Positions 10,942 through 22,829 are shown, counted from the first letter of the stretch. The stretch is 64,000 nucleotides of DNA from Cryptomeria japonica (GCF_030272615.1 NC_081414.1:521174185-521238184); one strand, 5' to 3'. Made by a program: numbers and translations. Notes: generated from the letters alone by a model not told the origin.

Positions 10942-12030
10942 TTAGTTAGATGAAGAGTCTCCTACTGGTGGAGGAGTATTCACATCAACATTCTAATCCG
11001 ACTTTCTAATCCATTGTTTTGAGAATTCTTGCTTTACCTCTTCAACCTTTTCTTTACCTTTCAAAGTAGGACCTTTGTTATTTGTCAGTGAGGTCTTGCT
11101 TCTACAAAATTTAGCAATGTATCCAATCTTGTTACAGGCATACCAAGTCACATTGTTTTTCTAAATAGCTTTCCCATATCCTATGTCGGTATGTGATCTG
11201 CATTGATTAGATAAGTGTCCAAATCTTCCGCAAACATAACATCTTACATTCATTTTGTAATTTTCTGAATTATGACCAATTTTGTTGCATTTAGAACATT
11301 GACTGGTGGGTGTATTAGTGTTTTGATAATTTCTAGATCTACACTGATTTGCTCTATGGCCATATTTGTTACAGTTAAAGCATTTGCCATTAAATTTGTA
11401 AGCAGTAGGTTGTCTTACCAGTTTGCTATGATCATGATTGTTTGCAGTACCAGAGCTTTCACCAACTTCAAAGCCAAGTCCATTTGTATCACCATTAGGT
11501 TTTTGATTCTTCAGCATGTCACCAAGTTCTTCTGAACTTTTCTTGAATTTTTCTTTGTGATGATTTGTAGCAGTTAGTTCACTTTCCAAGATTCTTTTCT
11601 GTCTTATGAGTTCAGTTTTGTCATTTTGTGTGCGCATTAAATCTGTCTTCAAAATATCATTTTCATGACTAAGTCTTGTGTTCTCATTTCCAACATCATT
11701 TAGTCTTCTGGCCAAGTCTTCTTCATTCTTCTTCCTATCTTCAATTTCTTTACAAAATCTCATAGTCATATCCTGCATCTCATTCTGTGTTGTACTGTTT
11801 TCTTGTCTTAGCTTGTTTACAAGATCATTAAGAGTTTCCTTTTCATCATTCTCATTCTGCATTTTTTCACAAAGTTCTCTTCTCTTATTTGTTGCAATGG
11901 TAAGATTTTCTTGAAGTGCTTGAAAGATATCTTGGGTAGCCTTTAGATCATCTTCAAGTTTGATATTCTTCACCTTTTCTACATCATAGTCTGAAAGAGT
12001 TGTTTTCAATTGTTCTCTCAAGTTTTCCAT
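10942..12030 (-). pseudogene. Element B ORF1: coiled-coil protein with CCHC zinc knuckles
   Basis: The probable start is ATG 12030 (MENLREQLKTTLSDYDVEKV), about 60 bases after the primer site. About 200 residues of charged heptad-like sequence (long coiled coil) are followed by three clear CCHC knuckles: CFNCNKYGHRANQC, CSKCNKIGHNSENY (last Cys replaced by Tyr) and CYVCGRFGHLSNQC. A TAG at 11161-11163 is followed in the same frame by a fourth, degenerate knuckle (YACNKIGYIAKFC) and a short tail ending at 10942. Zinc knuckles in this position are typical of gag-like nucleocapsid proteins that bind element RNA, so this is probably the element's gag-like protein. The 286 bases between this ORF and the long ORF hold no gene that I can see. 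Confidence 0.78.
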
Positions 12031-12088
12031 CTCTACCGGTGTCAAGATCTTCCTCAAGCTATTAGACTTCTGAAAATAGAGGACCAAG

Positions 12089-12100
12089 CTCTGATACCAA
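12089..12100 (-). other. Primer binding site of element B
   Basis: The minus strand reads TGGTATCAGAGC directly after the LTR end (CCTACA, then AT). It is identical to the site in Copia A, so both would use initiator tRNA-Met. Confidence 0.9.
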
Positions 12101-12101
12101 T

Positions 12102-12888
12102 TGTAGGATTCCCAAAGATACTAGGAGGGGGGGGGTGAATCAGTATCTAACCGGTTAATTAATTTACTTGAATTAAAACATGTAAAGCATATCAATACAG
12201 TGTACCGGTAAATCAAAAGTAATGCAATAAACAAGAAAAATAATAACCACATGAAGAGCACACCATAACACAGTAGTTTAACGAGGAAACCTAGTGTGTG
12301 AAAAACCTCGATGGGATTTGTGACCCACAATATTCACTTACTGGCCAATAAGGAATATTACTGCTACAATAGGGGCCTGCACATGCAGGAAGGCCAAGTG
12401 CCTAGAGCTCACTGCTCAATTACAAAAGGAAGTCACACTGACTTACAAAAATGGATTATAATAATCCAATGTCTTGTACTGTTTCAAAATAGCATCTGCT
12501 ATGCTAGATCCAATATTGGTTTTAGCTCTGCTACATACATAAACCCTTAACCTAAAATTCACATATTAGCTCTGCATATTTTCACCTATCACCTTATTAA
12601 AAAATGTTCTACAATGATCTCATACATATATGAGTCATATTACAACTCGCCATGTCGGCTTACAATGATTTTAGAATTAATTACAAAATATATTATCAAC
12701 AAAATTCTTATCGGCCTGGGTGCCAGTATCCTTCCTTTCACTGTCAGTGTTCTATGTGCCGGTGTAGAGTTTGTCATTGCCGGTGCCGATATAATTGTCT
12801 TGCCGGTATCATATGATTGCAAGGTTGCCATCAATGACAAAACCTTTAATCACCTACAATTTCTCGTTGGAGTGTGCATTTCCCAACA
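12102..12888 (-). repeat. 5' LTR of element B (787 bp)
   Basis: On the minus strand it starts TGTTGGGAAATGCACACTCC and ends GGGAATCCTACA. It is a direct repeat of 6346-7116. Immediately beyond it at 12889 LINE coding sequence resumes, so this end of the insertion is clean. Confidence 0.9.
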
Positions 12889-13818
12889 TATAGTCTGAAG
12901 GGTTTTTTGCCAGGAATTCACATTAAAGTTCCATCTATCAATATGAGAAGGGAGGAGATTGTTCTGACAGTTAAGGAGTCTGATGAGATGCAAGGCGGTC
13001 AAGACATCCTGATCCTTGAGGAGGGAGGTGTTAAGCAGAAATTTACTAGATTTGTTGACCTGGGTATTCATAGCATTTCTAATATTAATAAGAGCCATAA
13101 TAGGGTGATGGTCGGATAGGGACGTAGGCCAAACAGAAACAAACCTACCTTGGGCATCAAGAAAGAAGGAAAAGCTCTCTTTATTAGCGTAGAATCGGTC
13201 CAATCTAGAGTAGATTCTACTCTCTCCCTTTTGATAGTTGCACCAGGTATGCCAAAGGTCAAGGGGGGAATGTCCAAGATGCTCCATTGGATCAAACAAG
13301 GATTTATGTAGTTTCAACCCATTCCAGTGCTCTCTTTCCGAATTGTTCCATGTAAAGGGTAGGCCACCATTGTCAAAATTATTTTCAACCATGTTGAAAT
13401 CCCCCACAATTATCTAAGGGATATCTGGGAGAGATCTAGGCCAATCCCATAAAACAATCCTATCTCTATAATAATTAGCAGCATACACATAACAGATCCC
13501 AAAGTGAGTGCCTTTCAGATTGATGGAGATCCAGACAACCCTATTGCATGGGGAGATACCCTTGTCGGTAATGAGATTGGACCACTTGGGATTGATAAGG
13601 AGTCCAACACCACCCTTTCCTCTGAGGTGATTAGAACAGACTTTAATGGCATCCTTCCAGATATAGTCAAGTGTAGTTTCAAGAGTAAAATCAGTAGCTT
13701 TTAGTTCTTGTAATAGAAGAAAATTCGTATCCTTATGCATGCCAAGGAATCTTTTCATGACAAAATTTCTGTCGGGTGACTCCAACCCTCTCACATTCCA
13801 ATTAATACACTTCATCAT
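12889..13818 (-). pseudogene. LINE L1 ORF2, endonuclease part
   Basis: ATG 13818 begins MMKCINWNVRGLESPDRN, the start of an apurinic-like LINE endonuclease. Readable motifs are LLLQELKATDF, RGKGGVGLL, GICYVYAANYYRDR, VGDFNMVENNFDNGGLPFTW, SRLDRFYANKE and LSDHHPIMALI, with catalytic-type E, D, N, D and H positions. One TAG (after SLPDIP) interrupts the frame just before VGDFN. The frame is cut at 12889 by the LTR of element B. The RT part of ORF2 is expected further along the minus strand; a matching piece lies at 1-250 beyond elements A and B. The endonuclease nicks target DNA for target-primed reverse transcription. Confidence 0.9.
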
Positions 13819-13821
13819 TAA

Positions 13822-15634
13822 TGAGAGGGGGTTAAGGAGCAGCTGACAGCCTTAGAGTTGGAAGGATTCGTGGGAGTGTCGGGAGCTGTGGGGGGATTAA
13901 TCCCATTCTTCTTATTCTTGGAGCGAAAAGGCCTCCTTTTTTTCTTGGTCATGGAGCAATGATCCAACTAGTCTTCCTCCTCCTCACTAGGGGAGGAACC
14001 AATCAGGGGATCAATGGTCCCTTCCCCATTCTAGCCTAGAAGACTCGATTTACTGTAGTCCATGCAAGACTCAGATGTTGAATTGAAGGAAGGGAGCGCA
14101 TTAGGGAACATCTCAGAGCAATTATAGTGTTAGCAGGAATGATTTGGATAACACAAGAGTCATCAATTTCATTAAACACCTTGGGGACACCACACTTGTC
14201 AGTAGTGTTATCGAGACCCAGAGGAGGTGGTAAAATGGGAATCGTAGAGGAGGAACTTAGGGGAGTTACAGGTCTATGAGCCATTTCAACAGAGCTAGAT
14301 CCAGAGTCTATAGCAGTACTACCAAGGATGGTGCCCTCAAAAATTTTAATCATAGACTTGACGTTTGAATGGTTCGAGGTTGGGTAGGCGCTCAAAGAAT
14401 GGGAGGAGGAATTCTTCCTAGAGTTGCTCTATTTAATTCCAGATCGGCTTTTATTAGTCACCAATTCTTGTGCATTTTTCCTCCATCGTTTCTTACTCAT
14501 AGCTAATTGGAAGCCATCATCAGAAGGGGCTTCGGTGGTGTCCATGGTAGAGGAAACAGGGGGGGTGGGCACGGGTTGGAGGGGCCTAACATTGGCGCAG
14601 CCCAAGCTAGGGTATCCATTGTTCAAGCCCGAGGCAGAGTTTCCACAACCAACCACCCCACTATATGGATTATTCATACTAGTTACAGGGGGGTTGTTAG
14701 TAGGCGGAGGGGTGGTATCGATTCCATTCACCTGCGGCATTGAATCGGTGCTTTTAGGATTTCGAGGGTCACCCTTGGAGGCATCGACCTTGTTTTCAGC
14801 AGTTCTTTTCTTAATAATAGGGCAATTTTTATATTAGTGTCCTTCTTTTTTGCATAGAAAGCAAGCATTTAGCCCTCCTAGGGTTTCTAGAGGGCATGGA
14901 TACACCTTGTTTTCAATCTTAAGATTCAGGGTATTGGGTATATCAAATCCCAGCTTGATTGAAACCAAGATTCTTGCATCAAGATGGGGGATAAGTCTGT
15001 TTGAATCGTCCATCCTGATAAATTTACCCACTGGTTCGATGATTTGGGGTAGGAAGCGCCATAAGAATGGCATGATGTTTTTAAGTAGAAGCCACCTAGG
15101 GCATGAGAGAGCCATAATTTCCTCATTGATGGCTTTAGGCAACCAAGCAAGGGCACGAAAGGAAGTGTTCCCTACGACCCAATATTTTTTTTTCAGGACC
15201 TCAGCCTGTGTTTCCTGTGACGTGAAATAAATAATAAACAAACCCTTCTAAACTTGCCTACAGAATGAAAATCTGAAGCCAAGTTTTATATTCCAAAAAT
15301 TATAGAACCAATCGTCTAAAAATTTGTAGGGGGGGCATTTTTCAACATTTGTAGCGGCAAAGAAGATTGTTGTGTTTCTTAATCTATTCTTCTCATGCAA
15401 GATTTCTTTAGACATAGCATCATTAGGCGAAATGGAGGAGAAATTTATGGAGATGGTCGAGGTCTTACCTTCTCCGTCAAGTCAAGCGAAGCCAGCCACG
15501 AACTTAGCATTCTTATCGCAGGTAATGCCATCCCTAGGACCCGCGACGGTGTCTGAGAAGGATCTCTTAGGTTTCGGTGGTGAGAGGCTAGGGTTAGGTG
15601 GTGGGTCTGGGACAATAATGTCCTCAGGCTCCAT
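13822..15634 (-). pseudogene. LINE L1 ORF1 (DUF4283-like region, CCHC knuckle)
   Basis: From ATG 15634 (MEPEDIIVPDPPPNPSLSPP) one frame continues to about 14030 with stops at FVAGFA-stop-LDG (TGA), CRQV-stop-KGL (TAG), KKEGH-stop-YKNCP (TAA) and GIK-stop-SNS (TAG). Contents in order: a Pro-rich N-terminus, a DUF4283-like core (YWVVGNTSFRALAWLPKA; CPRWLLLKNI) and a CCHC knuckle CFLCKKEGH(stop)YKNC at about 14830-14865. A Ser/Thr/Pro-rich tail follows and, after an apparent frameshift near 14035, an acidic-basic end (SEEEED, then MTKKKRRPFRSKNKKNG). The stop overlaps the ORF2 start (TAATGATG). ORF1 proteins of this kind bind LINE RNA. Confidence 0.85.
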
Positions 15635-17250
15635 TAAAAGCTGAGTGCAGTACTCACGTGATGGTGATATAGTCTTAAATGCGAGCGCAAACAACTAGCA
15701 AGACATCTAGCAAGCAAAAACAACTGAAAGAAAGTAGATGTTAAGACAGGATTAGGGGAGGAAGCTCAAACCACATGGAGGAGAGTGGTCTCCTCCACCA
15801 CCTTCACTAGTTTACGTGCGCAGGTGGCGTCCACATTAGCAGGGTCGAGTTGAGTTTCATCGTTGGCCTAATTCGCAGTCTCCTAATTCGCAATAATTCA
15901 CATCCTTCGAAAATTTTGCCCTATTTTCAAATTGCATGTATCTAAAGGCCTTTAAATAAATAACGTGTGGACCAAAATAGAATGATTTCAAAAAAAAAAA
16001 ATAGTTATAAGAATACTACTAATAATTGTGTTTATTTAAAATTAACTGGTTTTAATAAATAACTATTAATAATTATAAAAGTGAAAATAAACATTTTTGG
16101 AATACCTTAATGAAACATATTTAAAATTATGATTAAAAGTTATTAAATTGTTTTGTATATATTAAAATGATTAAAAAATAGAATGATTTCACTAAAAAAA
16201 GAATATAAAATATAATTATAAGAATACTACTAATATTTATGTTTATTTTTTTAATAGAAATATTTGTATTTAATTTAATTTAAACTAATTCAAGTCCTAA
16301 TAATTGTTTTTATTATCTATATTTTCAGATAAAAAAATATTATTAAAATTTATGTCTATTTAGAAAAAATATTTTATTTACAATATTATAAATAATAAAA
16401 AATGGAAAAATATTTAAAATAGACATTTCAGTTTTTAAAATAGAAAGAAATCCAAAACAAACCTACAAAATCTATTATTCCTAAAAAAAATTCTACTATA
16501 ACACCAAATTTTTTAAACCAATCATAATGACGATAAATATTTTTTATAATATCTTAAATTTAAAAGCGAAAATAATAATCATTTTTTATTGGTGCAAACT
16601 AAAATATTAAAGAATTTATATATCTAATATAACAAAACATTATTTTTAAACAAAATATTAAGATTTAATTATTTGGAGAGTTCAAATATAATTTGTAGGA
16701 TTTTTGTTGCTTTTCATCTAATGGTTGTAAACATTTCAAATGGTTTGCATGCTTCTATAATGATATTAACTGTGGATCATCCAATTGAATCTATAAAGAT
16801 CACATAGAGAATACTTTCAGCGTAAATATATCTTACATTACTTAATTAATTATGTGAAAATACAATATTGTGATAATTATATTATTTAGATCTAGTGAGA
16901 AATATCTATGCAACACCGTATTAATTAATTAAAAATAAAAAAAATTATATTCTAAGTTTTTTTTTAATTAATAAATATAGTAAACTGGATAGACAATAGA
17001 CAAAAGGCTAGTGGGTAAAGAGGATATGACTTTTCAAACTAGTGTACTAGTATTCAACTCTTGGTGGGAAATGGGATGAGTTTAGGGAAGGTTGCATTCT
17101 CTTATCCAGCCAGACATGTTGTGTACAGCTCATGTTGTGTACAGCCGTCAAGGGACACAGTCAACATTCTAATTAAATCATCAACATGCGAGATTCCATT
17201 AGACAGTCAACACAAAATTGCATGTTCAGTGCATTGAAAGATAGTTGCAC
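15635..17250. other. LINE 5' region and AT-rich intergenic DNA
   Basis: 15635-15890 is relatively GC-rich and probably the 5' leader of L1 (no clear end seen). From about 15950 the sequence is strongly AT-rich with many short A/T runs. I see no gene, long repeat or element end before the PLAC8 promoter. Confidence 0.6.
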
Positions 17251-17270
17251 ATTTTATATACGTGCTCTGC
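17251..17270 (+). promoter_or_regulatory. Likely TATA box of PLAC8 gene 1
   Basis: ATTTTATATACGTG lies about 75 bases before the start codon. The same TTATATACG context precedes gene 2 at about 21821. Upstream (about 17110-17230) the sequence around TTGTGTACAGC, the AGTCAACA motifs and GTTCAGTGCATTGAAAG also recur upstream of gene 2, which points to a duplicated promoter. Confidence 0.6.
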
Positions 17271-17330
17271 CATTACTAGAATTGATACGGCAAATTCAAA
17301 TAACAGGAGGAGGAGGAGGAGACGACGAAA

Positions 17331-18194
17331 ATGAGCAATAAGGAAGAGAACAGCAGTGAGGAATGGTCGACTGGCCTCTTCGACTGCGCCCAAGATCGAT
17401 CCAATTGTACTTATTACTCTCCTCCTTTCCCTCTCACATCTTATGATTACACGTCGTTAATAACAATAATGGAATGGAATACTGTGTGATTGCAGGTTGC
17501 CTCACATGCTGGTGCCCCTGCATCACTTTTGGACAGATAGCGGAGATTGTGGACGAGGGTTGTCCGCGTAAGAATTGCATAAATAGATTATAATGCCAAT
17601 CTAAGCAAGAAATTTATATTTATTATTGTATGAGAGGGGTGAAAACCTGAAGTTGATTGCAGCATGCGGTGTGAGCGGGATCGTGTATGGGCTGTTTTCT
17701 TTGACGGGGATAGCGTGTTGCTGCTACGCTTGCATGTATCGAGGCAGGATGCGGGCCAAATTTAACTTGCCGGAGGAAATCGCCGAGGTTAAACATCGTA
17801 CGATTCAAGGCCCAAACGGTCAGTGGAATTCTCAGAGCTCATACGAGTGCAATAGTGGTAAACAATTGGCCGTCCTTTACTGCGTTTGAATGTTGAACCA
17901 TTCGATATTTAGGAATAACTGTCGGGGAAATCTTTGGTGCAGATTGTATGATACATTGTTGTTGCCATCGATGCGCGCTGTGCCAGGAATACAGAGAACT
18001 CAAATATAGAGGATATGATCCTGCTCTCGGTAACACATTTATGTTGTTAGATCTTAACTTTTAGAATCCTTCAGATGGTTTTGGAGTTGATTTCTTTTTA
18101 CCTCGTTGCAGGTTGGAAGAAGAACCTGGAAAGACAACAGCGCGAGATGGGGACGGCCATGGAACCTCCTGTTAATCCAACCATGGCAAGATAA
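17331..18194 (+). CDS. PLAC8/PCR-type Cys-rich membrane protein, gene 1 (five exons)
   Basis: Exons by splice sites and homology: 17331-17406, 17496-17567, 17663-17857, 17943-18029 and 18112-18194; all introns are GT-AG and phases agree throughout. The product is about 170 residues: [30 protein letters not shown] (the CCxxxxCPC motif of the PCR family), [11 protein letters not shown] with a hydrophobic segment, [51 protein letters not shown] and a C-terminus ending NPTMAR. The family (plant cadmium resistance and cell-number-regulator proteins) sits in the plasma membrane and acts in heavy-metal transport or organ size control; which applies here cannot be read from sequence. About 25 residues between FNLPE and DCMIH are longer than the family norm. 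It has a tandem paralogue 3.7 kb downstream. Confidence 0.9.
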
Positions 18195-21100
18195 ACCCGC
18201 CGCTCATTCCGATTCTGTTTGATGAGGGCATTTCAGAATTTCAATGGCCGTTTTCAATAATTATCTCTGGATATGTATTGTAAGGTGGAGATTAATACTA
18301 TTAAGATTTCAGTGAAATGGGTGTGGGACAAATAACTACCTCATGCCACAAATATGATGTACTAGCTGTAACCTTAACTATCTATTTCTAAAATCAAATA
18401 ATCGAGCGGTGTAAGGTGTTGATTCATTCGTATGGGCACCGTCTTTACAACAGTTGGGCAATTTTTTGTTTTCTTTTCGCTCGCCTATTGTCAACGTTGT
18501 GAAATATCTATAAAGCTGATCTCTTGCTTACCTTCCTTTCAAATCAGTTAATTTTTCTTCTTATAATTCATCTAAGGAATGTTGACAATTGGTCTTATAT
18601 TGATTTCGAGAGTTTCCTTGATGGTTCCGTTTTGTCCATTGGTTTGACTGATGATCTTCTGATTCAAATGGTCCACTCAATCCATAGTATTCCATTATTT
18701 TCGGGTGTATTTTAGACTTCACTTATTTTAAGTTATATTGAATATATATATGAGTTGAAGTTTAAGGTTATTGTTTTGAATTATAGACAACGAATATGTG
18801 AACACATCAGTAAATATAATAAAAATAATTAACTCAAAATATGCATATCAAGGGTAGATCATCTTATTTGTTATCATGTGATTGGTTATTTCATAAATAT
18901 GGAAGTACAATCTAACAACTATTAAAAATAGGCTTAAAATATGCATTTGGAAAGAAAAAATAATCTTTCTTACATCTTATTAGTACAATTATTGTAACAC
19001 AATGGTTTATTAAATCGTTCACTTATTTGTATTATTGAATGATTTTATTTAAAATAAATAAAACCACATTAAATATACACATTTATTGGAAGAAGAAGAG
19101 CAATGTAAAAAAAGATGTTTATAGTTAGCATAAGCATAACAAATACAGCTATTATAAATAAGTTTATTTCTCCCTCAAAAGGAAGATGAAAAATAAATTT
19201 AGAAAATAGACATAGCACTAACTTGCACAAATGGAAAATTGGATTAGAGTAAAAACTATGGACAATATTGGTGGGCAAGTGACTTTGTCAAGTGTTTGTA
19301 GATGGAATAGAATAATATGTCAATACTCATAAACCTATGATTATTATGCCTATGCTATCTCTAATCATCTATGATTATTTTAAATCAAATTTAAAAGCTA
19401 TATTTAAATAAATCTCAACAAGCTATTTTTACAAGATATTAAGAGCACCTAAAAAATAATAATTAATAGTTGTTTAATAAGGAAAGTTATAAAATTTATG
19501 GTTTTTGTTGGTTAGCTAATAATTAGATCCCATAAACAATGTGGTTGTAAAACTTAACATACTAAAAGTATTGATGAAGGTTATTTTATAATGTAATCTA
19601 TATTGAATATCAAAACATAATATAACTTTATTCTTTTTATACTTATACATCTATCTAAAATTTTAAATTTAACTAATTTGATCTTTATAGTAAACATAAA
19701 TAACTTTAAATTAATTATACTTGCAAAGATATCAGCTACTCTAGAAAAGAGATTTATTAATTGCTAATGAATCACTTATAGATAAATCAACTAGATAACA
19801 ATTGAAAATTAAAATTATCTTCTATGATATCATCTTAATAGTTTACCTTAATTCCCAAATTTAAGCCAATAATCAAGCCTTCCATTTCTACATAATTTTT
19901 GTTTTCAACCCCCAAAAAAATTCCTAAGTTAAAAACCTTGCCTATATAGATTTAGAGAATATCATGATTCAAATAAATCTAGATCATTTTTATGACCATC
20001 TATATTAGATCTATACCATCATTTCAAAGGATGATGCCATTATTTTTCCTTTTATTCTTGACCTCTTAAAAAAAAAATAAAAAAAAATTTAACCGACTTT
20101 TTACAATAGCTATTTCAATCAAATTATATTTCTTTCACATCCTTTTCTCTTTAATCCATTTTTACGGTTACAAAACATATTACACAAATCCTTAGGTTAA
20201 TAGAACTTTCACAATCACACACCTTGGTTTCATAATCCTCACTTTGATTTCATACTAGTGCAAAAATCACATCCTTAGTAAAGTGAACGACTTTTGAATG
20301 AGTGGGAAAAGCACATGATAAAATCTAAACTAGAGAGAACAATATAGATTGAACAAGATAAATATATTAAATTATGAAAATGAAATGAATAAAAATTAAA
20401 CATTAATATGTTAAACCCAATCACAAAATATAATATGACATATTAGGTAAATATGGAAATAGACTAGTTTTTCTTCCAATTGAATCAACTTAAGCATTAC
20501 CAAAAAACTAGGGATCCAACAATATCATATTAAATTTTGAATGGTGTAAGGATATCTTTATATGTTGCCAACAATTTGTGTCACCATTTGGATTGAAGTA
20601 GATCAATGCAAAAATGTGTACTCCAGAGGAAATCCAATGATCAAATATGGATAGTGTTGTTTTATTTATTAGGGTTGATTATCAACACAAAAATGTGTGT
20701 TCAAGAGAATATCCAATGATCAAATATGGATAGTGTTTTTTTATTTATTAGGGTCGATTTCTTATCTAATATTGATGTGTGTGTAGGTTTTAATTTCAAT
20801 TGTGCAAGTGTTAAACTAACTTCTTCATATATTATTTTTTAACCAAGTGATAAAAATTTTAGAGATTGGTGGCCATATCCAATCTAATTTGATCTTAATA
20901 TGACTTGATAAACTATTAAGTAGGAATACAATAATTCACCATCCTCAAATATGAGATGTCTGTGAGGTCCAAATATCCTCAAATATTTTCTTTTGAGAGA
21001 TGTTTTATCTTCGTCAACATGTCTAGCAAAAAAAACTTTACATTTATAATGTCGTGTTCTTGGAGATTGCTTATTTCAATCACAATTTTTTTTTCTTTGA

Positions 21101-21600
21101 GATTCAATAGGAAGTAACCCTAGAATAGACTTACAGATATGAGTAGACCTTTGAAGGATTCAATTATTTGTTTTCATATTCTTGCACTTTAAGTTACTTT
21201 TTTTTTCTCTTTCAAATTTACAAGAATTGTACTTCACATCCTTTAATTTTTTATATATAACTATTTTATTTCACTTCTATAAATTAATTTTAACTTGTAA
21301 TCCATACAACTCCAAATTGACCAAAATAAAATAAATAGGATTGACTGAAAACTAATATTTTTTAATATTATTTAATCAATATTCCTTAAATAAGACTCTT
21401 ACAACATTCCACACAGAATTTTTAATAAAATATATCAATTGAATGATTAAATTATTTTTTAAGTAAATGATAGACTTTGTTATTTAGATGAAGTAGGTAA
21501 GGAAGATACGATTCTTCGAATACTCTATAACAAGTTGCAATTAAGAGTAGTTGTCTAGAAGGAGAGGTAGGGTTGACTTTCTTTCATTTCAAGAAATAAT
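18195..21600. other. AT-rich intergenic DNA between the PLAC8 genes
   Basis: No coding region or element ends are recognised. The first roughly 300 bases would hold the gene 1 3' untranslated region. A tandem duplication of about 79 bp occurs at 20602-20760 (two units sharing ATCCAATGATCAAATATGG). The rest is A/T-rich with homopolymer runs. Confidence 0.6.
20602..20760. repeat. Two-copy tandem repeat of about 79 bp
   Basis: Units at 20602-20680 and 20681-20760 share the CAAAAATGTGT, ATCCAATGATCAAATATGG and TTTATTTATTAGGGT blocks with a few substitutions. No function is evident. Confidence 0.7.
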
Positions 21601-21835
21601 ATAACGTCTGCTGTTATAAAATGATGTGTACAGCTGTGAAGGGAAATGGTAAATAGGGTTGAATTAATAATATAATGTGTGCTGTTATAAAGTGATGTGT
21701 AGAGCTGTGAAGGGATATGGTGAACACTGGAATTACATCATAACACGCAAGACTAGGGAAGGTCAACACCCAATTGCCCGTTCAATGCATTGAAAGGTCT
21801 GCGAGCTCAAACTTGCAATTCTTATATACGTTGCC
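21600..21835 (+). promoter_or_regulatory. Promoter region of PLAC8 gene 2 with tandem repeat
   Basis: Two copies of a unit of about 65 bp (about 21597-21660 and 21661-21722) share GCTGTTATAAA, TGATGTGTA and AGCTGTGAAGGGA. The GTGTACAGC part is also found upstream of gene 1. A TATA-like TTATATACG is at 21822-21830, about 50 bases before the start codon. The repeat could hold duplicated regulatory sites (inference). Confidence 0.55.
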
Positions 21836-21879
21836 TGCCATGATGAAAATTTAGTGAGCAAGAGGAAGAGAAGACGAAG

Positions 21880-22739
21880 ATGAGCGATGGAGAATGGTCG
21901 AGTGGCCTCTGCGACTGCAAGGAAGATCGATCGAATTGTATTACTATATAGCCATTTACTATTCCATTCTCATCATATATATTAGAATAGTAAGAATGGA
22001 AATGTTGTGTGAGTGCAGGTTGCGTCACATGCTTCTTCCCCTGCATCACTTTTGGGCAGATAGCTGAGATAGTGGATGAGGGTTATCCGCGTAAGACTTT
22101 CATACCAATGTAACCAATTAGTGCTTTATATTTAGTGGATGCATGTTATTATTTTATGGAGTGGCTGAATGATTGAAGTTGGCGCAGCATGCTTTGTGAG
22201 CGGAGGGATGTATGGGCTGCTCTGTTTTACGGGATTTGCGTATTGCTATGCGTGCATGTACCGAACCAAAATGCGGAGAAAATTTAACATGCCGGATGAG
22301 ATCGATGAAGTTAAACATAGTTCGATTAAACGGTCAAATGGTCAGTGGGTAACGCATGAGCAAGAACAATCCTACACTACATACGACAGGAGTGGTGGTA
22401 AAATATTGTCCCTTGAACCAAAAATGCCTAATTATCAGAGATCACTTATGCAAATCCTCTGATCCATTATTGTTGAATTCAATTTGATATTTATGCAGAT
22501 TGTCTGATTCATTGGTGTTGCAATCGATGCGCGCTGTGCCAGGAATACAGAGAACTCAAAGATAGAGGATTTGATCCTGCTCTCGGTAATATATTTGTGG
22601 CCCTACATCTTGACTTTTAGAATTCTTTCGGATGGTTTCGGAGTTGATTATTTATTGGCTTGTTGCAGGTTGGAAGAAGAATCTGCAAAAAGAAGAGCAC
22701 GAAATGGCACCTCCTGCCAATCCAACCATGGAAAGATGA
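21880..22739 (+). CDS. PLAC8/PCR-type Cys-rich membrane protein, gene 2 (five exons)
   Basis: Exons: 21880-21937, 22019-22090, 22188-22397 (or to 22394; both GT donors keep the frame), 22499-22585 and 22669-22739. Intron positions and phases are identical to gene 1. The product (about 165 residues) has [94 protein letters not shown] and ends NPTMER. The signature motif is altered: gene 1 has CCLTCWCPC, but here the Cys before Pro is Phe (CCVTCFFPC). PLAC8 proteins act in the plasma membrane. The reading frame is intact, so this is a live or recently live paralogue with a changed motif. The 3' untranslated region follows to about 22.9 kb. Confidence 0.88.
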
Positions 22740-22829
22740 TCCCACCGCTCATACCATTTCTGTTTGATCTGGACATGTCCGAATTTGAATGGCTGTTTTC
22801 TACAATTATCTATGGATTTATATTGTAAA

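Larger units (their letters stand above)
6346..12888 (-). mobile_element. Non-autonomous Copia-like LTR retrotransposon B
   Basis: This is a minus-strand element with direct terminal repeats (5' LTR 12102-12888, 3' LTR 6346-7116), a tRNA-Met primer site (12089-12100) and a polypurine tract at about 7117-7130. It has no integrase, RT or RNase H; it carries a coiled-coil/zinc-knuckle ORF and one long unrecognised ORF. LTR ends, primer site and sequence before the 3' LTR resemble element A, so it probably used proteins supplied by A-like elements (inference). The outermost three bases (TGT) are absent at the 6346 end, and no matching target duplication was found; the right flank begins TATAG. 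Confidence 0.88.

Noticed and set aside
12874-13704. Plus-strand ORFs opposite the LINE endonuclease
   Set aside because: Antisense shadows of a recognised endonuclease.
15950-17250. MITE-like element in AT-rich DNA
   Set aside because: Short AT inverted repeats occur, but no pair of ends with a target duplication could be found.
17623-18036. Minus-strand ORFs across PLAC8 gene 1
   Set aside because: Antisense of exons whose sense frame is a clear PLAC8 protein with consistent splice phases.
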